From CAZTVF01 sp964616985 (lineage in GTDB: Bacteria > Planctomycetota > Phycisphaerae > SM23-33), in assembly GCA_964616985.1 (NCBI GenBank), contig CAZTVF010000199.1, forward strand, positions 1 through 5,422: 5,422 bases of DNA, in the 5' to 3' direction. The notes under the pieces are model-generated. The model saw only the letters and a list, made by a program, of their open reading frames with translations. It was not told where the DNA came from and made no database searches. Each line of letters starts with the position of its first letter. Position 1 is the first letter of the stretch. Below are positions 1-5,422 of the stretch, piece by piece. The position numbers and the translations under genes were made by a program.

Positions 1-6
1 GAGAAA

Positions 7-54
7 AGCGGGCGATGAGGGTCGAACTCACGACATTCACGTTGGCAACGTGAC
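7..54 (-). tRNA. tRNA-Gly(GCC), 3' fragment only; candidate attachment site
   Basis: Read on the minus strand, this is the 3' part of a tRNA gene. The anticodon stem TCACG/CGTGA encloses the loop TTGCCAA, giving anticodon GCC (glycine). It is followed by a five-base variable region, a T stem GTGAG/CTCAT (one G-U pair) around the loop TTCGACC, the acceptor strand CGCCCGC, and discriminator T. A TTTT run follows directly. A matching 5' acceptor strand (GCGGGCG) and a D arm should lie within 26 nt on the 5' side, but the sequence there (positions 55-80) fits neither. This cannot be a working tRNA. Islands that integrate into tRNA genes duplicate the 3' end in just this way. In the standard arrangement the island lies on the 5' side of the fragment, that is, rightwards through this window. 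The fragment identity is seen directly; the attachment-site role is inferred. Confidence 0.72.
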
Positions 55-159
55 GGGCGACCTAGGATAAACCTCGTGAGAGACAAGAGTTGCGGTGTTA
101 GGGCCACCCGAATACAGCACGGTTGCAGCGCCGAGCTCCATGTCGGCGGAGGTCGTTTT
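55..159. other. spacer between tRNA fragment and transposase frame, no gene seen
   Basis: I see no recognisable gene here. The frame that later carries the transposase is already open from a GTG at 76, with AGGA at 64-67 eight bases before it. The encoded residues match nothing I recognise, and a better start with a better ribosome binding site lies at 160. This is most likely junction DNA between the island end and the IS66 remnant. Confidence 0.4.
148..152 (+). promoter_or_regulatory. Shine-Dalgarno GGAGG that sets the start at 160
   Basis: A perfect GGAGG lies seven bases before the ATG at 160. This is the strongest start signal in the open frame leading into the transposase, better than the GTG at 76 or the ATG at 340 (no purine-rich site upstream). 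It decided the start chosen for the transposase frame, although the residues just after it are not transposase sequence. Confidence 0.5.
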
Positions 160-1632
160 ATGCAGCGAGACAATTCCGACATGCATCCGACGAAGCCTTC
201 AATTCCCACATCCGCAAAGCAGTTTTCAGAATCTCCCAGTCACGTCTCGTCAGTGACCCGTGTGCCGGGGTCGCCTGTTTCGCCCCTATGCCCAGGCGAT
301 CGCACAAGGCTCACATTCTGCGATGCCCAACCTGCCAAGATGTGGGTAATTGAAAGCTTCACCGTACGCTTACATCGCATCGGCCAGGAGGTCGCCGAGC
401 AACTCGAATGCATCCCCGCCAGCCTCAAGGTCCTCCAGCACATCCGCTACAAGTACGCCTGCCGGGCGTGCGAAGCCAACGCCCTCAACCCGCAGATCGA
501 GATTGCCACCAAGACCCCGCAGCCCATCGAGAAGGGCCTGCCCGGGCCGGGCCTCTTGGCCTATGTCATCACCAGCAAGCTGGGCGACCACCTGCCGCTG
601 TACCGCCTGGAGAAGATATTCGCCCGCCAGAAGGTGGACATCGCCCGCAGCACGATGTGCGCCTGGGAGTTTGCCGCTGGCGCACTGGTGGCCCCCCTGG
701 TCAAGTTGATGGCCGAGCGCGTGCGGAAGTCGAAGGTTGTCCACACGGACGACACCCGCGTACCGGTGCAAGCCCCGGGCACGGGCAAGTGCACCAGCGG
801 ACGCATCTGGGCCTACATCGGGGATCGCAACCATCCGTTCACCGTCTACGACTACACGCCCGACCGTACCCGCGCGGGACCGGCCAACTGGCTGGACAAG
901 TTCAAAGGCTATCTCCAGGCCGATGCCTACGGCGGCTATGACGGCATCTACAACAAGGGCGACTGCGTCGAGGTCGCCTGCTGGGCCCATGCGCGGAGGA
1001 AGTTCTTCGACGCCCAGGACACCGACGGCCGCCGCGCCGTCGAGATGCTCACCATGGTCCGCGAACTCTACGCCGTCGAGCACCAGGCCGCCGAGAAGAT
1101 TACGGCCGTGGCCAAGGCTGCTCCGGGCGGAACCATCCCACCCGAGCAGGCCGACGCCATCCGCCTGAAGATGCGCCAGGAACACAGCGTGCCCATCTTG
1201 GCCAGGATCAAGGCCTGGCTGGACGCCGAGGGCCCGCTGGTGCTGCCGCGCAGCCCCATGGCCGCCGCCATCACCTATACGCTCAACCAGTGGGACGCCC
1301 TGAACGTCTACACGACCCAAGGCTTCCTCGCCATCGACAACAACGCCGCCGAACGGGCCATGAAGCGGGTGGCGATCGGACGCCGCAACTGGCTCTTCGC
1401 AGGCAACGACCGAGCCGCCGCCAACGCAGCCGTGCTCTACAGCCTCATTGCCAGCGCCGAACGCCACGGCCTGGACCCTCAAGCCTACCTCACCGGCGTC
1501 CTGGCCAGCATCGCCGCCACGCCGATCACCCAGCTCGACCAGTTCCTGCCGGACCGGTGGAAGCAGTTGAAGACACATGCCGAGGCCCTTGCATCTCGGA
1601 CCTCTGAGAAGCGCATCACCTGCTGCGAGTGA
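160..1632 (+). CDS. IS66-family transposase (TnpC type), N-terminus replaced, probable IS remnant
   Basis: This is the DDE transposase of the IS66 family, which cuts and joins IS ends. Numbered from the ATG at 160, family similarity starts near residue 71 (LHRIG, nt 370). The second half of the IS66 zinc finger is present (CRAC, C101 and C104), but its first CxxC is not in frame. The catalytic core follows: HTDDT (D197), the LQADAYGGY motif (D255), the CWAHARRKF signature (residues 274-282) and DNNAAERA (E398). The IS66 C-terminal domain runs from about 423 to 466 (YSLIASAERHGLDPQAYL, then LPDRWK). All three acidic residues are present. The usual N-terminal leucine-rich coil, helix-turn-helix and first zinc knuckle are missing. 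About 70 unrelated residues take their place. No tnpA or tnpB partner and no clear terminal inverted repeats are visible. The frame is long and intact, but DNA binding is probably lost. The stop overlaps the convergent immunity gene by 17 bp. Family assignment is very secure; the start is uncertain. Confidence 0.93.
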   Translation: MQRDNSDMHPTKPSIPTSAKQFSESPSHVSSVTRVPGSPVSPLCPGDRTRLTFCDAQPAKMWVIESFTVRLHRIGQEVAEQLECIPASLKVLQHIRYKYACRACEANALNPQIEIATKTPQPIEKGLPGPGLLAYVITSKLGDHLPLYRLEKIFARQKVDIARSTMCAWEFAAGALVAPLVKLMAERVRKSKVVHTDDTRVPVQAPGTGKCTSGRIWAYIGDRNHPFTVYDYTPDRTRAGPANWLDKFKGYLQADAYGGYDGIYNKGDCVEVACWAHARRKFFDAQDTDGRRAVEMLTMVRELYAVEHQAAEKITAVAKAAPGGTIPPEQADAIRLKMRQEHSVPILARIKAWLDAEGPLVLPRSPMAAAITYTLNQWDALNVYTTQGFLAIDNNAAERAMKRVAIGRRNWLFAGNDRAAANAAVLYSLIASAERHGLDPQAYLTGVLASIAATPITQLDQFLPDRWKQLKTHAEALASRTSEKRITCCE

Positions 1633-1993
1633 GGTGGCCCTTAGTTAACACGTATCGATCTGCTCGCGACGGGATCCAATCACCCTCCGTTACGTCGCCG
1701 GCCACCAGTTCGCCGTACGCGTTGTCGAAGACCTGGGCGATCCTCTTCATCACCTCTATCGGCTGCTCAATAGATTGAACGTCGCAGGCACTCAGGTAGA
1801 CGATGCGAGGATAGATCTCGTTGCCGCTTATGATCGCTATATGTCCCTTTTGCGGGGATAGACCCGCGAGCAGCTTTTCCACACGATCGAACGCCAGCTT
1901 AAAGTCACCGTCGCCCCAGTCTGCGTCGGACGTCGCCAGCACGACCCAAGCGTGATATTCTAAGCTCATTTCTGTCGCTCCCTTTTCGTTCAT
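1616..1993 (-). CDS. putative immunity protein for the adjacent Rhs deaminase toxin (Imm7-like)
   Basis: A 125-residue acidic protein lies 6 bp after the Rhs toxin stop on the same strand, the standard place for a cognate immunity gene in polymorphic toxin systems. The N-terminal LEYHAWVVL strand (from residue 11) resembles the conserved start of Imm7-type immunity proteins, an alpha+beta family with a conserved tryptophan. I made that match from memory and it needs a profile search. No signal peptide or membrane segment is visible, so it should act in the cytosol by binding the toxin. Two starts are possible. The ATG at 1993 has only a weak upstream AAGG. The ATG at 1969 has AGGGAG eight bases upstream and begins MSLEYHAW, so I think it is the more likely start, giving 117 residues. 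Coordinates keep the longer frame. The last residues (LTKGHLTRSR) are read across the IS66 3' end and may not be original. Alternative: an unrelated small protein that merely follows the toxin. Confidence 0.68.
   Translation of the reverse strand: MNEKGATEMSLEYHAWVVLATSDADWGDGDFKLAFDRVEKLLAGLSPQKGHIAIISGNEIYPRIVYLSACDVQSIEQPIEVMKRIAQVFDNAYGELVAGDVTEGDWIPSRADRYVLTKGHLTRSR
1978..1983 (-). promoter_or_regulatory. Shine-Dalgarno AGGGAG for the internal start of the immunity gene
   Basis: On the minus strand AGGGAG lies eight bases before the ATG at 1969. It is stronger and better spaced than anything before the upstream ATG at 1993, and it supports translation starting at MSLEYHAW. It sits just after the toxin stop codon, which fits translation of the immunity protein from the same transcript as the toxin. 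Confidence 0.45.
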
Positions 1994-1999
1994 AATACC

Positions 2000-4900
2000 C
2001 TACCTTCGCGGCGTCCAAATTGGCACACCTATCTGATCGAAGTACCATTGGCACCAGGGCACAGGGGCTGCCGCCCCGGTTGGCGTGTACGTTGAACACA
2101 CTCGAGACGTGGCGCCGAGCCCCAATAGCGTTTCGCCGCGAGAAGATGCGATCTGCTCGATCAGCATCTCGGCGTGAAGGTCGCAGTCGATCCCGTATCC
2201 CACGAGCTCTTCGCCGGGCAACAGCGCATTGTTGACTCGCGCCACGCCGTACGCCGACTTCGAGGCAACATAGTACTTGATTGTGCCATCACTCGATCGT
2301 ACAGCTCCCATCGCGTAGGTCTCGCCAAAACCAGCACTCCGCCCCAACTGTCCACGTATCTCACCAATCCTCCCCTGAACGTAGACGCTCGCAGCCTCCA
2401 GTTCCTCCGCTGCAGTGGGGATCGCGGAACGGACACCAATCAATGATGAGCCGACACGATAGAGGGAGCCTGAGGCGGCAACGACACCGTAGGCAAGTCC
2501 GGCCGTGGCGGCACCAATCATGCCGCCCATCATGGCATCCTCGATCCCGCGGGTCAATGCCCCGCTCAGCGTCCCCGTCGACATGTATCCTTGATAGGTG
2601 CCTTCGATTCCGCCGTAGACCGCCCCGCCCACGAACCCGCTGGCCAGCACACCTCCAATGGACATCGCCGGCCCCAGTGCCCACCCGCCCGCCGCTCCCC
2701 CGGCGGCGCCGGCCAATCCGCCGATAGCCATATCGCCAGCCAACCGCATCCCGCTGTGCCCATCGGCAAATCCGTTCACCCCAGCCCCCAGCGTGCCGCC
2801 GACCAACCCGCCTGCTGCCCCGGCAACCACGAAACCCATCCCAAACGTTGCCACCCCGACGGCCAGTCCGGCCGCAATCGCGACGCCAGTACCTACCATG
2901 CGGAACGGCCGCATCGCGCTGTCGTAAGCCTGCTGCGCCTCGTTGATCGCGTAGGCGTTTCTGCCGGCTTGGTACTGTTCCAGCGAGGGTTGCAGAACAA
3001 TCCCGAGCTTGGGATCGTAGGCCTTGCCCCCCGCCTGGTAGAGGCCGGTGGCCTGCAGCGACCAGCCGTGGTAGAGATAGCTCCAATCCGCGTATTCGCC
3101 GGTAGATTGGGTGACTTTGCCGTTCAGGTCGTAGAAGTACGTGCCCGCCACCACGCCCGCATCGGTGACCACGGCCGTCGTGTCGCCCTTGGCATTCTGA
3201 AGATCGTACAGCCGCTCCTCATAAACACCCGTGCCGGTGGGCAAGGCCGTGTCGCCGTTGACATCCCGATCGCGAAGGATCAAGCTGTTCGGCCCCGCCG
3301 CCGACCACACGTACATCTTCGGCTGGCGGTACACCGCAGGACCCAGCCAATTGCCCGAATTGTTCTTGCTCGCGTAGGTCGTCTGAACATCCTGGATCAC
3401 ATTGGAGGCCTGATCGTAGGCATACACATCCGTCCGGGTCTTGACCACCGTCTGACACTGGATGTCATTCACAAACACCCACGAGCACGACACCACCCGT
3501 CCAAAGGCATCGCTGGTATACGCGTAGTAGTTCGTATCCCAGCCATTGGTCACCCTGGACACCCGCCCCCAGGCATCGTACTTGACATTCGCTCCGCCGT
3601 TCTGAGAAGAAACGTTCCCGCTCGGATCGTATTTGACCGTAACGCTGCTCTGCATCGCCGTGCCGTCGATGCTGGTCTTATCCGTTGCGTCGTACGTCAA
3701 CGTCTGGTTGTAGCCGATGCTCTGGTTCAGCCGGCCGCCGGTGGTCGTGCTGGACAGCGTTCCGGTTGCGTACGATTTCTGATGACCCAGGAGATCGTAG
3801 GCGCTGGCCGCCGTAGCTCCGTTGGCCTGGTACAGGCGGCTGGCAGAAGGGTTCACGATGTCGTTCGCGTAGAGAAGGTTGGAGTCAGCGTCGTAGGCGT
3901 ATTGCTCTCGCTGAATGTTCTGGTTCGTGGTCGTATCCATCCAGAACTGGTCGATGACCCGGCCAAAGCGGTCCAGGCCTGTGTACTGATCCCCGCCGTC
4001 ACCGTTGACCGGGGTCGTGTTGCCGCTGCCGCTTCCGGGGTGCACGTACGTGAGCATCTCGTGGGCCTGCGGGCGGATCTTCTGAACCACCGTGCCCAGG
4101 CCCAGGTAAGCATATTCCTCCATCGCCACACCGGCGCCCGAATCGGACACCGATTCCACCCGACCGATGCGATCATTGAGGCTATTGGCGCTGCCATAGC
4201 CGTAGGCCACCACGCGGCCGTTGGGATATTGCATAGAGGCCAGCCGCCCGCCATGGCCGGTGTCGTATTGGTACGTCGTCGTCAGGAAGTAGGCATCGCC
4301 GAAGATCACCTGCGAACTGGCGCCGGAGCCGGAATATACCAGCGGCCGGACCCATTCGCTCTCGCCCGCAAGTTCCCCAAAGCCATTGTACCACCGCGTA
4401 ACGCGATTGACCTCCATCCCTTGCCCATTGACGTCCAGTGACCAAGTGCTGGCGGTCAAGACGTGCCCAAGAACGTCAAATGAATAGCTAAGGCAGACGT
4501 AGGTACGGTCAATCACATCATCGGGCGGCAGGTTGCTGACGGCGTCGGCGACGATTCGCCCAAACCCGTCCAGGCTGTAGCTGTGGATGATCCCACCCCT
4601 GGCCACCTTCTTGACAACTTCACCCAAGGCGTTGTAACAGAACGATTCGGCGTTGCCACTTCGGCCGCTTCCGCCATCGTCGTCGCTCGGATAGGAAATA
4701 CTCGATAGCAGGTCGTTCGAAACAACACCATTGGTAAGGACTTCCCCTAATTGGGTACGAACCCCTGTGTTGTAGAAATAATCCGTATCGCGGCGCCCAC
4801 TCGGCAGGACCTGGGATACTTGGGAATACTGCGCCAAGCCGTGGTAGAAGTACTCAATCGTCCGGTTCTGGGATCCGGTGATCGACCCGCCCGCGACATA

Positions 4901-5278
4901 TCCCTCGATGGTCCTTTTCGTGCGGCCCAGAGCGTCGCGATAGGTGCGCGTCACGATACCGCGGGGGTCGGTGACCATGTCGAAGGTCTGATTGCCGTCG
5001 TGGTTGTCATAAGTGTAAGTCGTCATCAGGTACGGGTCGAAGCCATCAGCATTGGCCCGGTCGGCCGGGATCCAGCTCCCCGGATCGCTCCCGCCGTTGG
5101 TACCGTAGTTCACCGTCTTGATGAGGCGGCCTTGGCCGTCATACCGCTTGGCCATGTAGCTCACTCGGCTATTGGCCTGAGTAAGGGCGCCGGTCCGGGA
5201 ATCTCTCAAGAGCGGCAAAAAGTCCAAGGCAACGGCAGAAGGCAAAGCCGCCTCCGTGGAAAAGGTGAACTGACCCAC
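2000..5278 (-). CDS. Rhs/YD-repeat polymorphic toxin with C-terminal deaminase domain, 5'-truncated
   Basis: A 1092-residue Rhs-family toxin. About fifteen YD-type repeats span residues 40-735, for example YDGQGRLIKT, YDPSGNVSSQ, YDAWGRVSRV and YFYDLNGKVT. In Rhs proteins these form a shell around the toxic domain. A degenerate core end follows (GLYQAGGKAYDPKLG, residues 745-759; then GRNAYAINE). Residues about 795-950 are a Gly/Ala-rich hydrophobic linker with many GxxxG spacings. The C-terminal domain, from about 955, has the layout of toxin deaminases: two strands (ETYAMGAV and KYYVASKS), then DLHAEM with zinc ligand H1035 and catalytic E1037, then C1061 and C1076. The expected target is a base in nucleic acid or a free nucleotide. 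There is no signal peptide, PAAR or VgrG-like domain. The GTG start at 5278 directly follows a TAA and has no good ribosome binding site. Residues 1-28 appear antisense to an IS21 tail, so the true N-terminus is lost. The frame is otherwise intact. Confidence 0.88.
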   Translation of the reverse strand: MGQFTFSTEAALPSAVALDFLPLLRDSRTGALTQANSRVSYMAKRYDGQGRLIKTVNYGTNGGSDPGSWIPADRANADGFDPYLMTTYTYDNHDGNQTFDMVTDPRGIVTRTYRDALGRTKRTIEGYVAGGSITGSQNRTIEYFYHGLAQYSQVSQVLPSGRRDTDYFYNTGVRTQLGEVLTNGVVSNDLLSSISYPSDDDGGSGRSGNAESFCYNALGEVVKKVARGGIIHSYSLDGFGRIVADAVSNLPPDDVIDRTYVCLSYSFDVLGHVLTASTWSLDVNGQGMEVNRVTRWYNGFGELAGESEWVRPLVYSGSGASSQVIFGDAYFLTTTYQYDTGHGGRLASMQYPNGRVVAYGYGSANSLNDRIGRVESVSDSGAGVAMEEYAYLGLGTVVQKIRPQAHEMLTYVHPGSGSGNTTPVNGDGGDQYTGLDRFGRVIDQFWMDTTTNQNIQREQYAYDADSNLLYANDIVNPSASRLYQANGATAASAYDLLGHQKSYATGTLSSTTTGGRLNQSIGYNQTLTYDATDKTSIDGTAMQSSVTVKYDPSGNVSSQNGGANVKYDAWGRVSRVTNGWDTNYYAYTSDAFGRVVSCSWVFVNDIQCQTVVKTRTDVYAYDQASNVIQDVQTTYASKNNSGNWLGPAVYRQPKMYVWSAAGPNSLILRDRDVNGDTALPTGTGVYEERLYDLQNAKGDTTAVVTDAGVVAGTYFYDLNGKVTQSTGEYADWSYLYHGWSLQATGLYQAGGKAYDPKLGIVLQPSLEQYQAGRNAYAINEAQQAYDSAMRPFRMVGTGVAIAAGLAVGVATFGMGFVVAGAAGGLVGGTLGAGVNGFADGHSGMRLAGDMAIGGLAGAAGGAAGGWALGPAMSIGGVLASGFVGGAVYGGIEGTYQGYMSTGTLSGALTRGIEDAMMGGMIGAATAGLAYGVVAASGSLYRVGSSLIGVRSAIPTAAEELEAASVYVQGRIGEIRGQLGRSAGFGETYAMGAVRSSDGTIKYYVASKSAYGVARVNNALLPGEELVGYGIDCDLHAEMLIEQIASSRGETLLGLGATSRVCSTYTPTGAAAPVPWCQWYFDQIGVPIWTPRR
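2003..2416 (-). other. C-terminal toxin domain, cytidine-deaminase-like fold (region of the Rhs gene)
   Basis: Residues 955-1092 of the Rhs protein form the variable toxic tip. The order of elements is a charged helix (EELEAASVYVQGRIGEIRG), strand ETYAMGAV, strand KYYVASKS, a loop with LLPGEELVGYG, then HAE on a helix, strand LLGLGATSRVC, and WCQWYF on a helix. This order matches the deaminase superfamily, where His and two Cys bind zinc and Glu moves the proton. I cannot place it in a named family with certainty; the BURPS668_1122-type and related toxin deaminases are candidates. The two cysteines are separated by 14 residues instead of the usual two or so, which is unusual and lowers certainty. 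DNA, RNA or nucleotide specificity cannot be read from the sequence. Confidence 0.62.
2429..2896 (-). other. glycine-zipper-rich hydrophobic linker of the Rhs protein
   Basis: This part of the Rhs gene encodes residues about 795-950, between the repeat shell and the toxin. It consists almost entirely of Gly, Ala, Val, Leu, Ile and Met, with repeated GxxxG and GG spacings (AGAAGGLVGGTLGAG, GGLAGAAGGAAGG) and several stretches long enough to span a membrane. Similar regions in other polymorphic toxins are thought to help the toxin tip cross a membrane. That role here is an inference; the composition is seen directly. Confidence 0.6.
5196..5273 (+). pseudogene. istB: 3' tail of an IS21-type istB gene, 25 codons plus stop
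   Basis: On the plus strand, this frame reads RESLKSGKKSKATAEGKAAS and a few more residues, then TGA at 5271-5273. The lysine-rich tail starting with RES resembles the C-terminus of IstB helper ATPases, which often end with an ESYRFRES-like stretch and then basic residues. Upstream the frame meets Rhs sequence at once and a TGA by about 5180, so only the tail remains. What follows it (hairpin, then tandem 23-bp repeats) is what one expects after istB at an IS21 right end, and this context is the stronger part of the argument. The Rhs frame runs antisense through it. The match is from memory and short, so the call is moderate. Confidence 0.45.
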
Positions 5279-5282
5279 TTAC

Positions 5283-5300
5283 GCCGCCCGACCAGGCGGC
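5283..5300. terminator. GC-rich hairpin after the istB tail, terminator-like
   Basis: GCCGCC and GGCGGC form a perfect six-pair stem around a six-base loop (CGACCA). It lies ten bases after the istB-tail stop. The following sequence TTATACTG has no run of T, so if it is a terminator it is a weak or non-classical one. It also lies directly in front of the Rhs GTG on the other strand, where it could hinder initiation. Confidence 0.4.
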
Positions 5301-5316
5301 TTATACTGTGACCCCG

Positions 5317-5362
5317 GTGGGTCCGAATTGCGCGCCGAGGTGGGCCCATTTTGCTCGCCGAT
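5317..5362 (+). repeat. two 23-bp tandem repeats, likely IS21-family right-end binding sites
   Basis: Two adjacent 23-base units, at 5317-5339 and 5340-5362, both have the form GTGGG-n-CC-nnn-TTGC-n-CGCCGA-n and agree at 17 of 23 positions. IS21-family elements carry such multiple repeats just inside their ends as transposase binding sites. The position, right after an istB-like tail and a hairpin, fits the right end of such an element. The element probably ends a few bases later, near 5372 (TTTCA); the exact end cannot be fixed without the other terminus. Confidence 0.55.
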
Positions 5363-5372
5363 TACCATTTCA

Positions 5373-5422
5373 CGTCCGAATGGGCGTTGAAGCTTCACAA
5401 GGAGATGCTGGCCAAGGTATGG
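5373..5422. other. right flank beyond the presumed IS21 end, no gene assigned
   Basis: The last 50 bases are open on both strands. The plus-strand frame reads SEWALKLHKEMLAKVW and looks somewhat protein-like, and the minus-strand frame reads PYLGQHLLVKLQRPFGR. The piece is too short to choose a frame or recognise a family. Confidence 0.25.

Noticed and set aside
7..80. A complete tRNA-Gly gene
   Set aside because: The 26 nt that should hold the 5' acceptor strand and D arm do not pair with the acceptor 3' strand and contain no D-arm consensus.
123..353. A 76-codon frame ending with a CPTC knuckle
   Set aside because: It has a weak TTG start and no recognisable domain; kept only as a possible frameshift clue for the transposase.
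367..373. CGCTTAC, which matches the start of many IS66 inverted repeats when reversed
   Set aside because: It is only seven bases, lies at the start of transposase-similar coding sequence, and has no partner at the other end.
370..1578. A 402-codon minus-strand frame opposite the transposase
   Set aside because: It is a shadow of the conserved IS66 coding sequence, where all catalytic motifs lie in the plus-strand frame.
1617..1637. A small inverted repeat CACCT/AGGTG between the convergent genes
   Set aside because: It has a five-base stem with a ten-base loop and no T run, too weak for a shared terminator.
2591..4441. A 616-codon open frame on the plus strand opposite the Rhs gene
   Set aside because: It is the antisense of the YD-repeat and linker coding region. 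The open frame follows from GC-rich codon use and repeated YD codons; the translation looks like no protein family.

Overview
The window is GC-rich and mosaic. It looks like the distal end of a tRNA-associated genomic island in an environmental bacterium. A lineage near Planctomycetota is possible from the style of the Rhs repeats, but this is a weak inference and no marker gene is present to prove it.

Layout, left to right. (1) Positions 7-54 hold the 3' part of a tRNA-Gly(GCC) gene on the minus strand, with no 5' half. This is what a tyrosine recombinase leaves at the far end of an island inserted into a tRNA gene. (2) Positions 160-1632 (+) hold an IS66-family transposase reading frame. 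Its catalytic core is complete, but its N-terminal part is replaced by unrelated sequence and no IS66 partner genes lie beside it, so it is an IS remnant. (3) On the minus strand, positions 1616-1993 encode a small acidic protein that resembles polymorphic-toxin immunity proteins. (4) Immediately upstream of it on the same strand, positions 2000-5278 encode a 1092-residue Rhs/YD-repeat protein. It has a long glycine-rich hydrophobic linker and a C-terminal domain with the HAE...C...C pattern of toxin deaminases. (5) From about 5196 to 5372 on the plus strand there is what looks like the 3' tail of an IS21-type istB gene, then a hairpin and two 23-bp tandem repeats typical of an IS21 right end.

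The biological core is a toxin-immunity pair: a predicted Rhs nucleic-acid or nucleotide deaminase, with its cognate immunity gene starting 6 bp after the toxin stop. Both ends of this pair are damaged or abutted by insertion sequences. The IS66 gene converges on and overlaps the immunity gene by 17 bp. The first roughly 28 codons of the Rhs frame are antisense to the IS21 tail, so the natural N-terminus, with any secretion signal or delivery domain, has been lost. The toxin-immunity end is therefore probably an orphaned or displaced module rather than a complete delivery system. The most unusual detail is the wide spacing (14 residues) between the two putative zinc-binding cysteines of the deaminase.
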